Notes under the pieces: model-generated | Seen by the model: only the letters and a program-made list of their open reading frames with translations | The model's database searches: none | What the model was told of the DNA's origin: nothing | Source: Bryobacteraceae bacterium | GTDB lineage: Bacteria; Acidobacteriota; Terriglobia; Bryobacterales; Bryobacteraceae | Assembly: GCA_025055455.1 (NCBI GenBank) | Contig: JANWXD010000001.1 | Span: forward strand, 124,001-188,000 | DNA length: 64,000 nt | Reading direction: 5' to 3' | Program-made: the position numbers and the translations under genes | Part shown: one piece after another, positions 24,935-33,137 of the stretch | Numbering within the stretch: the first letter of the stretch is position 1 | Layout of the letters: every line of letters starts with the position of its first letter

Positions 24935-26668
24935 ATGGAAAACCGCGAGATCGCCCGCCTGATCGCGGAAACCGCCGACCTAATGGAGATCGCCGGCGAG
25001 GATCCCTTCCGCGTGCGCAGCTACCGCAATGGCGCCTCGGCCATCGAAAATCTGGCCGAGCGAGTCGAGGATATCGCCAAAGATCCGAACCGGAAACTCA
25101 CGGACATTCCGGGCATCGGCAAAGGTCTGGCCGCGGTCATCGAGGAGATTCTGGCGCGCGGTTCTTTCGAGCGGCGCGACAAACTGCTGGAGAAATATCC
25201 GCCCACGGCGCTGGAGCTGCTCAAAATTCAGGGCCTCGGTCCCAAGAGCATCGCCCTGATCTGGGAGCACTACCGCGTCAGCACGATCGACGGCCTCGAG
25301 CGCCTGTGCCAGGAGCAGAAACTGCGCGTGCTGCCCCGCATGGGGGCGAAGCTCGAAGAAAAGATCCTCCGCTCGATCGCCCAGTACCGTCAGCGCGCCG
25401 GTCGATTCCTGCTGAATTTTGCCGACGATGTGGCCGGAGAACTGATCGGGTATCTCCGCTCGGGCGTCTCCGGGCTGGACCGGATCACGCCTGCTGGAAG
25501 CTTGCGCCGGGGCAAAGAAACCGTTGGCGATCTCGACCTGCTCGTGACGGGGCCGGAGGCCGAGCAGGCGCTGGAGCGCTTCGTGGCGCACCCGAAAGTG
25601 AGCGAGGTGCTGGCCCGGGGACCGAACAAAGCCAGCGTGCGCTACGGGCCGGAGGGCCTCCAGGTGGATATGCGCGCGCTGGCGCCCGAAAGCTACGGCG
25701 CGGCCCTGCAGTATTTCACCGGCAGCAAGGAACACAACATCGCCCTCCGCACCCGCTGCGTCCGCATGGGTTACAAGTTGAGCGAATACGGTCTGTTTCG
25801 GGCCGAGGACGAACGCAAAGTCGCCGGCGAGACGGAGGAAGAGATTTACGAGAAGCTGGGCTTGGCGTGGATCCCGCCGGAACTCCGAGAAAACCAGGGC
25901 GAAATCGAGGCCGCCGAAGAGGGCCGCCTGCCGCAGCTCATCGACTTTGACGACATCCGCGGCGATTTACACATGCACACCGTCGAAAGCGACGGCCGCG
26001 TGACGCTGGAAGAGATGGCGCAGGCCGCCCGGGCGATGGGTTACGAGTATATCGCCATCACGGACCACTCCAAGGCGCTGGCTATGGCCAACGGTCTCGA
26101 TGAAAAACGCGCGGTGGCCTTCGCCCGCCGCGTGCGGGAGCTCAACCGCGACGGCCTCGGCATCCGGATCTTTTCCGGCATCGAGTGCGATATCCGCCGG
26201 GACGGATCCATGGACCTGGCCGACGACGCCCTGGCGGAGCTGGATCTGGTGATCGGCAGCGTGCACAGTTACATGAACCTGGAAGCTGCCGAGATGACCG
26301 ATCGCCTGCTGAAAGCGCTCGAGTGCCCGTACTTGCGCATCCTGGCGCATCCCACTGGCCGCGTGCTCCTGCACCGCGAGGCCTACCCCTTCGACTTCGA
26401 GCGAGTGGCCGAGGAGGCCGCCCGTCGCGGCGTCTGGTTGGAGATCAACGCCAGTCCCGAGCGCTTGGATTTGCATGCCACGCTGCTCCGCGTGGCGCGG
26501 GCGCGCGGCTGCCGTTTCACCATCTCCACCGACGCGCATCACCCCAAACACCTCGCCAACATGCGCTACGGCGTTCTCATGGCGCGGCGCGGCTGGCTCC
26601 GAGCCGAAGACGTGGTCAATACGCGGTCGCGCGTGGAGTTCGAATCCCTGCTGGCCCGACGGAAGTGA
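24935..26668 (+). CDS. polX: DNA polymerase X family protein with PHP domain
   Basis: A 577-residue bacterial PolX. The N-terminal HhH/8-kDa region begins MENREIARLIAETADLMEI and has IPGIGKGLAAVIEEI and IQGLGPKSIALIWEHY. The polymerase palm has GSLRRGKETVGDLDLLV (catalytic D-x-D), and the C-terminal PHP nuclease has DLHMHTVESDGRVT (about 344), ITDHSKAL, GIECDI, HSYMN, AHPTGR and STDAHHP. These supply the usual metal ligands. Bacterial PolX fills gaps in base-excision repair and has 3'-5' exonuclease activity from the PHP domain. Length matches the family (about 570-580). A TAGAAT box sits 13 nt before the ATG, and no strong ribosome site is seen. Confidence 0.95.
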   Translation: MENREIARLIAETADLMEIAGEDPFRVRSYRNGASAIENLAERVEDIAKDPNRKLTDIPGIGKGLAAVIEEILARGSFERRDKLLEKYPPTALELLKIQGLGPKSIALIWEHYRVSTIDGLERLCQEQKLRVLPRMGAKLEEKILRSIAQYRQRAGRFLLNFADDVAGELIGYLRSGVSGLDRITPAGSLRRGKETVGDLDLLVTGPEAEQALERFVAHPKVSEVLARGPNKASVRYGPEGLQVDMRALAPESYGAALQYFTGSKEHNIALRTRCVRMGYKLSEYGLFRAEDERKVAGETEEEIYEKLGLAWIPPELRENQGEIEAAEEGRLPQLIDFDDIRGDLHMHTVESDGRVTLEEMAQAARAMGYEYIAITDHSKALAMANGLDEKRAVAFARRVRELNRDGLGIRIFSGIECDIRRDGSMDLADDALAELDLVIGSVHSYMNLEAAEMTDRLLKALECPYLRILAHPTGRVLLHREAYPFDFERVAEEAARRGVWLEINASPERLDLHATLLRVARARGCRFTISTDAHHPKHLANMRYGVLMARRGWLRAEDVVNTRSRVEFESLLARRK

Positions 26669-26774
26669 GGTTCCGCCCCTGGTCGGTGAGCGGGGCGCCG
26701 GCCCGAGCCGCCGGTCGCCTTCTCAACCTTCGACGAGCCGACGATAGGCTGAGATGGGCGAGGAGGAGTTTTCC

Positions 26775-27170
26775 ATGGCGACCTACGGACTCGTGGAGTA
26801 CGAACAAGCAGCGCCCGAAGTGCGCGCGGTCTATGAGGACATCATGGCCACGCGCCAGACCGACCGGGTGAACAATTTCTGGAAAGCCTTGGCACACGAT
26901 CCGGCACTGCTGCGCCGCACCTGGGCGCTGGTCAAAGAAACGATGCAGCCCGGCGCGCTGGATGCATTGACAAAAGAGCTGATTTATCTGGCCGTCAGCA
27001 TAACTAATCAATGCGCCTATTGCATCGCCTCGCATACGGCGGCGGCGCGCAAAGCCGGCATGAGCGACCAGATGTTCGCCGAGCTATCGGCCGTGGTGGC
27101 GCTAGCCAATTACACCAACCGTCTCGCCTCCGGCTACCAGGTGGAGATTGACGAGCCGTTCCGCAGCTAG
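26775..27170 (+). CDS. Carboxymuconolactone decarboxylase / AhpD-like protein
   Basis: A 131-residue helical protein from the ATG at 26775, chosen over 26754 because GAGGAGGAG lies 6 nt upstream. The CMD/AhpD redox signature is present as TNQCAYCIASHTAAARKAGM (C-x-x-C-x-x-x-H). Family members are either decarboxylases of aromatic lactones or peroxidase-reducing AhpD-like proteins; the CxxC-x3-H pattern favours the AhpD-like group. Its stop overlaps the end of the convergent dehydrogenase gene by 4 nt. No peroxidase is adjacent, so its partner is unknown. Confidence 0.88.
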   Translation: MATYGLVEYEQAAPEVRAVYEDIMATRQTDRVNNFWKALAHDPALLRRTWALVKETMQPGALDALTKELIYLAVSITNQCAYCIASHTAAARKAGMSDQMFAELSAVVALANYTNRLASGYQVEIDEPFRS

Positions 27171-28141
27171 CGCGCCTCGCCAGCAATCAACAAGACCTTC
27201 AGCACGCCGGGCGCCGCGGCCCGGGCAAAGGCCTGCCGGGCGCGGGTGAGCGGAAAGCGGTCGGCGATCATGCGGTCCACGCGGACCGCTCCGGAGCGCA
27301 ACAGCTCGAGGGCGGGCTGGAAGCGGCCGCAGCGCGAGCCCACCAACGTCACTTCGTTGACCACCACCGGGGCGGTGTCCATTCTGACCGCACGGTGAGT
27401 GGTGGACTTGAGCACCACGGCGCCTCGGGGACGCACCATGGTCACCGCTTGTACGAGGCCTTCCGGCGCTCCGGTCGCCTCCACGACCCAGTCGTAAGCC
27501 GCACGCGGCCGCCGTTCCGTGCGGTGCGTCTCGATTCCCAGGCCTCGAGCGAGGGCAAGCTTCTGAGGGTGGCGGCCGTAAAGATGGACTTCAGCGCCAT
27601 GCACCTGCAACACTTGAGCGGCGAGCAGACCCAGCTTGCCGTCGCCGAGCACCGCCACCCGCGCGCTCCGGGGGATCGCCACCTGCTCCAGGATTTCGCA
27701 AGCGGCCGCTAGAGGCTCGACGAATACCCCGTGCTCGGTGGGAATTTCCGGAGGGAGTATGTGCAGGTTGCGCTCGGGCAGCGTGAAGAATTCGCTGAAG
27801 GCTCCGGGGTGTCGCACGATGCCGAGCACCGTGCGGCTTGGGCAGTGACGGCCTAAATCTCGCCGACACCAATCGCAGCGTCCGCACGCCAGGTTGATCT
27901 CGCCGACCACGCGCTGGCCAATGAGCGCTCGGTTGTCCGCTTCGACGACCTCCGCGGTGAATTCATGTCCCGGCGTGCCACGAAAGCCATAATAACCCCG
28001 GAGCAGTTCCAGATCCGTATTACAGATGCCGCCGGCGAGCAATCGGAGCAGTGCGAAGCCCTCGCGCCGTCGCGGCCGCGGCTTGCGCTTCAGGGTCACC
28101 CTCCGGTTTTCCAAGTGCACCGCCAGCATGGCAGAGCCCAT
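27167..28141 (-). CDS. Zinc-dependent alcohol dehydrogenase (MDR superfamily)
   Basis: A 324-residue medium-chain dehydrogenase. The catalytic-zinc region is GGICNTDLELL then GTPGHEFTAEVV. The structural-zinc lobe is CGRCDWCRRDLGRHC, with four cysteines. The Rossmann segment is VAVLGDGKLGLLAAQVL followed by GAEVHLYGR, and ATGAPEGL. Substrate not predictable; glucose-, sorbitol- or threonine-type dehydrogenases share this pattern, and no threonine dehydrogenase signature is specific here. The ATG at 28141 is 6 nt after the upstream stop; an internal ATG at 28129 (MLAVHLEN) is an alternative. Probably the last gene of the minus-strand run that begins at 31531. Confidence 0.85.
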   Translation of the reverse strand: MGSAMLAVHLENRRVTLKRKPRPRRREGFALLRLLAGGICNTDLELLRGYYGFRGTPGHEFTAEVVEADNRALIGQRVVGEINLACGRCDWCRRDLGRHCPSRTVLGIVRHPGAFSEFFTLPERNLHILPPEIPTEHGVFVEPLAAACEILEQVAIPRSARVAVLGDGKLGLLAAQVLQVHGAEVHLYGRHPQKLALARGLGIETHRTERRPRAAYDWVVEATGAPEGLVQAVTMVRPRGAVVLKSTTHRAVRMDTAPVVVNEVTLVGSRCGRFQPALELLRSGAVRVDRMIADRFPLTRARQAFARAAAPGVLKVLLIAGEAR

Positions 28142-28147
28142 CTCGCG

Positions 28148-29686
28148 TCAGACGCCGGGATCCCTCCGTCGCGCCAGCACCGTGCCCGACACGGGCCCGC
28201 GGTAGAGGACCTCCAGGCCGCGTTCCACGATCAAATCCTGATCGTTGCGGATCAAGACGTAATACTCGAACTCCCCGCCGGGGCCGGAGCGGTCGAACTC
28301 CGGCAGCCAGCTCCGGCCGCCCCGCTCTCGATAGTAGTGATAAACCGGTTCCAGCTGCCAGGAGATACCCACCGACAAGCGCCGCCGGGTCCGTTTGTGA
28401 ACCTCATCCAGTCGTTGCACGATTTGCTTGTCGTCAGCGTTGTAACGCCAGACGTGAAAGTGCGTCCAATTGAGCTGGAGCAGACTGTGAGCCACGAGGA
28501 TGCCAGCGAGGAGGGAATAGGGCGCCGCAGCGCGCCGCCAGGCATCCGCCCGTTGGCGCAGGGCAGCGATTAGCGCAGCCAAGGTCAGGGCGAACAACAC
28601 GATCAAGTACAAACCGGTCCGGTCTGCCGGATAGGGCCAGCCAAAACTGTGGTAGGTGATCCCATGCAACCCCAGGGATCCTCCGGTCGCACCCGCTCCC
28701 CAGAGCAGGGCGCGGCTCATCGGTTCCTGCGCGCGACTCCGTCCAGCAAGCCACAACGCCAGAGCTACAGTGAATGGGGCGACACCCCAAGCCAGCACGC
28801 GAGCCCATGAACGCAGCAGCTTCCCTTCCCCATTGATTCCCCCGATGCCTTCGTTGTGGGCTACGGAGATGCGCGCGAGATTCTCCAAGCTGCTGGCGAG
28901 GCTGGTTTCCACTCGGTACAGTCCCCGGGACGTGGTTTGCGCCACCGGCACAGCGAGCAGGTAGAGTAACCCCATCGCCGCCGCGGGCAAGACAAAATGG
29001 CGGAGCTCGAAGGACCGGCTGTCGCGCCAGGTGCGGAACCATGAGGCCGCAGGGGCCGAACGCTGCCGTTGCTTGCGCCTCTTGCGCGCTCTGTTCTGCG
29101 GCGCAGTCCATTGAGGGCACGCCGCCAGGAACAACACGGCGGTAAGAAAACAGGGGAACAGCAGCGTCAGGTTGGCCGCAACCGCCAGGGACAGTCCGAC
29201 GGCGGCGCGATGCAGCAAAGAGGCTTCCGGGGTTGGCCCCTCAGCGTATTCGATCAGTTTCGCGAAGCCGTAGACGAAGCAGGCGACCGCCAGCCCGTAA
29301 CCTCGCGCCGCCACCAAAAAGTCCAGCAACAGGGGATGGACCGAAAGTAAAAGGATGGCGAGCAGCGCCGAGGGCGTCGGTCCGTACCAGCGCAGGGCCA
29401 GCCGCCGTACCGTGACGAAGTACAAAACGGCCGCGCCCAGCGAAGGCAGCCGCATGGCCAATTCGGAGAACCCGAAGACGGCGGTCGACAGGCGCATGAG
29501 GAGCGTGGCGAGGAAGTGGTTGTTGGGAATGTAGTACTGGAAGATCGTCGACCACGGTGTGGTGAGGTAGACTTGCCAGGTCAGGGCTTCGTCGTGTGTC
29601 AGCGACTGCGTGGCCGCGCGCCACAGCAACAAGCACCACAGCAGCGAGAGCAGCGCTGCCGAGACCAGCGCGACGGCTCTAGGCAA
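28148..29686 (-). CDS. Polytopic membrane protein, ArnT/PMT-like glycosyltransferase (GT-C fold)
   Basis: A 512-residue protein with about 10 predicted transmembrane segments. The first extracytoplasmic loop has the acidic signature THDEALTWQVYL, typical of GT-C enzymes such as ArnT and protein mannosyltransferases, where the acidic residues coordinate the metal. The track start (29806) runs far into the upstream gene. I prefer the TTG at 29686, which overlaps that gene by 8 nt and has GGAAC upstream, followed directly by the first membrane helix (LPRAVALVSAALLSLLWCLLLW). It would transfer a sugar from a polyprenyl-phosphate donor to a lipid, glycan or protein outside the membrane. Acceptor unknown. 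Confidence 0.75.
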   Translation of the reverse strand: MPRAVALVSAALLSLLWCLLLWRAATQSLTHDEALTWQVYLTTPWSTIFQYYIPNNHFLATLLMRLSTAVFGFSELAMRLPSLGAAVLYFVTVRRLALRWYGPTPSALLAILLLSVHPLLLDFLVAARGYGLAVACFVYGFAKLIEYAEGPTPEASLLHRAAVGLSLAVAANLTLLFPCFLTAVLFLAACPQWTAPQNRARKRRKQRQRSAPAASWFRTWRDSRSFELRHFVLPAAAMGLLYLLAVPVAQTTSRGLYRVETSLASSLENLARISVAHNEGIGGINGEGKLLRSWARVLAWGVAPFTVALALWLAGRSRAQEPMSRALLWGAGATGGSLGLHGITYHSFGWPYPADRTGLYLIVLFALTLAALIAALRQRADAWRRAAAPYSLLAGILVAHSLLQLNWTHFHVWRYNADDKQIVQRLDEVHKRTRRRLSVGISWQLEPVYHYYRERGGRSWLPEFDRSGPGGEFEYYVLIRNDQDLIVERGLEVLYRGPVSGTVLARRRDPGV

Positions 29687-31106
29687 GGTCGTTCCTTCCG
29701 CGACCTCGGGCGTGTCGCTCGCCCGCGGTTGTCCTCCGGGCCGCCTGCGCCGGGACCCGCAGCGCCGCCATGAAAAGCAAGACTGCGGCCGGCCAGACTT
29801 GGGCACACAACCGCGGCAGCGAGGTCCGGAGCTGCCAGCTCAAATCCATCGGGGTGAGCAGGTAGACCGCCGCGTAGGCCGCCAGAAGTAGAGCGAACGC
29901 CAAGGTCGCCGCCCGGAACTCTCGCTGGGCGAAGGCGGCGCGGTCCCAGCCGAAGCCGGCCGCCAAGATCACCGCCAGCAGGATGGGGTGCGCCCACCAG
30001 CTCCCCCAGTTCGCCAAATCTTGCAGCCAGGCGGTCGCGATGACGAGATAGCGGTCCCCATCGGTCAACCGAGCCGCAGCCTCCGTTACGGAACGGGGAG
30101 CCAGCGTCGTGACCACGGGGGCCAGCATCAGTTTGAAACCCAGCCAGGCAGCCAATCCCGGCGCAGCCCCGGTGCCGAACCACCGCCACCGCCCAGCAGC
30201 CTCCCGCCAGCCGGCTCGCCGCTCGGTGAGGGCCAAAGCCGTTACCAAACTGGCGAAAAACGCCACCCCCTCGTCCTTGGTCCAGCAGCCCAGGCCCGCA
30301 GGCAGTCCCGACGCCACGAGGAGAGCTCGAGACTCGGTCACGTGAGACCGCAGGAGCGCCGAGGCGAGCGCGCCCAGCACGAAAAGACTCAGCGGCACGT
30401 CCGCGTATTGCGCAGGTCCCTGGAGGAGATAGCTCTGGTTGGCGACCATCACGATTCCCGCCAGCAGGCCTGCTACCGTACCGCGCAGCAGGGCAACGGC
30501 TGAGACAACTAGACCGATAGCCGCAAGCTGGAACAGCAGCGCCGTCGCGATGGGCACGCTGGTGGTGGGAGCGGCCGCATACGTCCATCCCCGTGCGACA
30601 AACAGAGGCAACATCAGCGGATATTCGGGATGGGTGCGATGCAGCAGAGGGCTCCAGGCGTGCGCCCAGTACTCTCCGGAGGCGAGCAGCCGCGCGCGGA
30701 GGTTCCAAATCGCCCAAGCGTCCCAGTCGCCTTCCGGGTTGCGGCGGCTAATTTCGAAAAAACCGGCCACAGACAGCGCGACAGCCGCCGTCAAAGCCGC
30801 GGCGAGCAGCCAAGTCCCGTTCAGACCTCTGTCCCCGCGCTGTCGGGACCGCAGCCGCTGCCCCACATTCCAAGCCCCTAACACCGCCATCAGCGCGCCT
30901 TCCGCCGTGGCCAGCGCCGGGCGCGTGGCTTTCCCAGCAGCCAACAGCGCAAAGTAGAGCAGGCCGAGCAGCCCCGCAGCGATCCCCGCGCCGAGACACA
31001 CTTGGAACCCCACCACCGCCCATCGGGGCCCATCCAGGGACGCCAGCCCGCGACGCGCCAGCAACCAACCCGCCACCCCCACCACGATGAAGGCCACTGC
31101 CGTCAT
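29679..31106 (-). CDS. Polytopic membrane protein, putative GT-C glycosyltransferase
   Basis: A 475-residue, very hydrophobic protein with about 11-12 transmembrane helices and a GDWDAWAIWNLRARLL loop followed by HPEYPLMLPLFV. This is the pattern of bacterial GT-C-like proteins of the dolichyl-phosphate-mannose type, although no single family can be assigned from motifs alone. It is sandwiched by overlaps: 4 nt with the small gene upstream (ATGA at 31103) and 8 nt with the ArnT-like gene downstream. The three genes are therefore one translationally coupled unit, perhaps building one exported glycan or glycolipid. Confidence 0.65.
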   Translation of the reverse strand: MTAVAFIVVGVAGWLLARRGLASLDGPRWAVVGFQVCLGAGIAAGLLGLLYFALLAAGKATRPALATAEGALMAVLGAWNVGQRLRSRQRGDRGLNGTWLLAAALTAAVALSVAGFFEISRRNPEGDWDAWAIWNLRARLLASGEYWAHAWSPLLHRTHPEYPLMLPLFVARGWTYAAAPTTSVPIATALLFQLAAIGLVVSAVALLRGTVAGLLAGIVMVANQSYLLQGPAQYADVPLSLFVLGALASALLRSHVTESRALLVASGLPAGLGCWTKDEGVAFFASLVTALALTERRAGWREAAGRWRWFGTGAAPGLAAWLGFKLMLAPVVTTLAPRSVTEAAARLTDGDRYLVIATAWLQDLANWGSWWAHPILLAVILAAGFGWDRAAFAQREFRAATLAFALLLAAYAAVYLLTPMDLSWQLRTSLPRLCAQVWPAAVLLFMAALRVPAQAARRTTAGERHARGRGRNDLA

Positions 31107-31531
31107 CGTGATGACGTGCCCGCCCGACGAAAGATCATGACGCCCCGGCCAAAGTCCCGCACCAGCACCAAATGGTGCCGCCGGGAGACGTCGTCCAAAT
31201 CTGTCGGACGGGAGAAGTTCCCCAGGACCCAGTCTACCGGGCGCTCGGCGGGAAACGGCACGAGAATTCGAGGTGCCAGGTGGTATTGTGCCGCGAAAAA
31301 TGCCGCGCTGCCCCGTGCATCATCGGGCGACAGATCGGAGATGTATCCCACCACGGCCCCCGGCGGCAGCACAGATGCGACCGGGTGGAACCGCTGCTGT
31401 TGCGCTCCTATGCCGTAACGGTCTGGGACCGACTGCGATGCGATCTCGTAGTAGTTCAGCGCCGCGGCCACGGCGAGGAACGCTACGGATACAGCGGCGG
31501 CCACCATGCGGAAACGAGCCGCTTCACCCAT
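31103..31531 (-). CDS. Small membrane-anchored protein of unknown function, linked to GT-C genes
   Basis: A 142-residue protein with one N-terminal transmembrane anchor (MVAAAVSVAFLAVAAALNYYE) and a soluble domain of about 105 residues. That domain (VVGYISDLSPDDARGSAAFFAAQYHLAPRIL, then LVLVRDFGRGVMIFRR) is reminiscent of the small extracytoplasmic tails of GT-C transferases. I do not recognise a family. Two starts are possible, ATG 31531 or ATG 31507 just before the anchor. The stop overlaps the next gene's start (ATGA). It is divergent from thrC across 65 nt. Confidence 0.65.
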   Translation of the reverse strand: MGEAARFRMVAAAVSVAFLAVAAALNYYEIASQSVPDRYGIGAQQQRFHPVASVLPPGAVVGYISDLSPDDARGSAAFFAAQYHLAPRILVPFPAERPVDWVLGNFSRPTDLDDVSRRHHLVLVRDFGRGVMIFRRAGTSSR

Positions 31532-31581
31532 GGCAGCGTTCTCGGTATACGAGTTTTCAGGATATCAGCAAGTCCGCACCG

Positions 31582-31587
31582 TATAAT
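31582..31587 (+). promoter_or_regulatory. -10 box of thrC
   Basis: Perfect TATAAT ending 9 nt before the thrC ATG, giving a leader of only about 2-3 nt even though GAGG is also present. No good -35. Confidence 0.5.
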
Positions 31588-31596
31588 CGAGGTTCC

Positions 31597-32910
31597 ATGC
31601 CGGCGGAACTGCTATGCTTCGAACACGAGTGCCGCGCCCGGCACTCCGTCACCGAACTGATTTACACCTGCCCGCGATGTGGCGGGCTATTGGAGTGTAT
31701 CTACTCGGGACTTCCGACGGAGCCGGAGCGTCTCAAGCGACTCTGGCGCGAGCGTCGCCTCAGCAATCTCCCGCTGGACCGCAGCGGGGTCTGGCGCTAC
31801 CGCGAGCTGATTCCGTTTCTGGACACGTTCGAGCATGCCATCTCGCTTCAGGAGGGCAACACACCGCTGCTCGATGCGCCCCAAGCGGCGCGCTACGCCG
31901 GCCTCCAGCGTCTGACGTTCAAGCATCAGGGGTTCAATCCGACCGGCTCTTTCAAAGACAACGGCATGACCTGCGGCGTGGCACAGGCGCTGCGCCTCGG
32001 CATGCGCCGCGTGGCTTGTGTTTCGACCGGAAATACGTCGGCCTCCATGGCGGCCTATGCCGCCGTAGCCGGACTCCAAGCGATCATTTTCGTCCCGCAC
32101 GGCAACATCTCCTTCGGCAAGCTCGCCCAGGCTCTGGAATACGGCGCGCTGACGCTTCAGGTCGAAGCGAATTTCGATCGCATCCTGGCGCTGGTCCGGC
32201 AGCTCGCGGAGCGTCTGGGCATTTACCTGCTCAACTCGATCAATCCCTTTCGCATCGAGGGCCAGAAGACGATCGTGGTGGAGCTGATGGATCAGCGGGA
32301 CTGGCAGCCCCCCGACTGGATCGTGGTTCCGGGAGGCAACTTGGGCAACACCGCGGCCTTTGGGAAGGCCCTGCGGGAAATGGTGGCCACGGGACTGATC
32401 CGCCAGAGCCCGCGTCTCGCGGTGATCCAAGCCGAGGGCGCGGCGCCCTTCTACCAGCTATGGCGAAGTGCCGACCGGGACCGGCTCCCGCGCGTCGAAG
32501 AGCCGGAGACGCTTGCAACGGCCATCCGCATTGGCGACCCGGTCTCGTGGCCAAAAGCCCTTTACGAAGTGGAGTGCTCCCGGGGCGTCGTGGAGGCTGT
32601 CAGCGAACAGGAGATCGCCGACGCCAAAGCCCAGATCGGCCGGTGCGGGATCGGCTGTGAGCCAGCTTCGGCGGCGACGCTGGCCGGAGTCCGCAAGCTA
32701 GTGGCCTCGGGCGTAATCGCTCGCGACGCGGATGTCGTCGCCGTGCTGACGGGAAACTTGATGAAAGACCCCGATTACGTCTACAAGTACCATACCGGGC
32801 AACTCGAGGCGCCGGGTGGCGCCAAACTTGTCTCGACTTACGCCAATCGGCCTGTTGTCGTGCCCCCCGATCCGGACCGCATTGCGGAGATGCTGGAAGA
32901 GCGACGTTAG
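31597..32910 (+). CDS. thrC: Threonine synthase
   Basis: A 437-residue PLP enzyme that converts O-phosphohomoserine to threonine. The start is the ATG at 31597; the track start at 31273 runs through the divergent gene. Residues 1-40 include a zinc-ribbon-like CFEHECRARHSV and YTCPRCGGLLEC. The PLP site is FKHQGFNPTGSFKDNGM with the Schiff-base lysine at about 120. VSTGNTSASMAAYAA (phosphate/substrate loop) and VPGGNLGNTAAF (glycine-rich PLP-phosphate loop) follow. Length and motif order fit class-II-like long threonine synthases. No other threonine-pathway genes are adjacent. Confidence 0.94.
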   Translation: MPAELLCFEHECRARHSVTELIYTCPRCGGLLECIYSGLPTEPERLKRLWRERRLSNLPLDRSGVWRYRELIPFLDTFEHAISLQEGNTPLLDAPQAARYAGLQRLTFKHQGFNPTGSFKDNGMTCGVAQALRLGMRRVACVSTGNTSASMAAYAAVAGLQAIIFVPHGNISFGKLAQALEYGALTLQVEANFDRILALVRQLAERLGIYLLNSINPFRIEGQKTIVVELMDQRDWQPPDWIVVPGGNLGNTAAFGKALREMVATGLIRQSPRLAVIQAEGAAPFYQLWRSADRDRLPRVEEPETLATAIRIGDPVSWPKALYEVECSRGVVEAVSEQEIADAKAQIGRCGIGCEPASAATLAGVRKLVASGVIARDADVVAVLTGNLMKDPDYVYKYHTGQLEAPGGAKLVSTYANRPVVVPPDPDRIAEMLEERR

Positions 32911-32976
32911 GAGACCCCGCGGGCGACGGGTCCGAATATCTCGCCGCCCCCGTGTTCGATTGCGGGTTGTTGCCCC

Positions 32977-33046
32977 CGGAAGGCGAGCCACACTGCGGCA
33001 CTCACAAGCCTCACCTTTGAGAGCAATTTCTCATGCTCGCCTTCCG
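32977..33046. repeat. Perfect 12-bp inverted repeat with nested hairpin, between thrC and a receptor gene
   Basis: CGGAAGGCGAGC (32977-32988) and its exact reverse complement GCTCGCCTTCCG (33035-33046) enclose 46 nt. Inside, TGAGA (33018-33022) and TCTCA (33029-33033) can form a small second hairpin. No T-run follows, so it is not a standard terminator. It ends 18 nt before the -35 box of the receptor gene. An operator, an RNA structure at the thrC 3' end, or a small mobile-element remnant are all possible. Confidence 0.6.
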
Positions 33047-33064
33047 ATTCCGGCGTTTTCACTC

Positions 33065-33092
33065 TTGACAGAACTAAGAAGCTGGTTTACAT
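33065..33092 (+). promoter_or_regulatory. Promoter candidate of the receptor at 33138
   Basis: TTGACA (33065-33070), a 15-16 nt spacer, then TTTACAT with an upstream TGG. A second possible -10, TATAAC at 33094, is too far from this -35. The leader would be about 40 nt, with a perfect TAAAGGAGGT ribosome site. Confidence 0.5.
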
Positions 33093-33137
33093 CTATAACA
33101 AGGTTTACCCGGCCGACACCTAAAGGAGGTCGTGATC

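Noticed and set aside
24508-24936. 142-codon minus-strand ORF in the 24-kb gap
   Set aside because: Cys/Ser/Gly-rich with no family pattern. A different frame in this region carries the decayed secreted-protein gene, and this ORF does not join it.
26690-26725. Terminator after polX
   Set aside because: GGCGCCGG and CCGGTCGCC can pair with a bulge, but no T-run follows.
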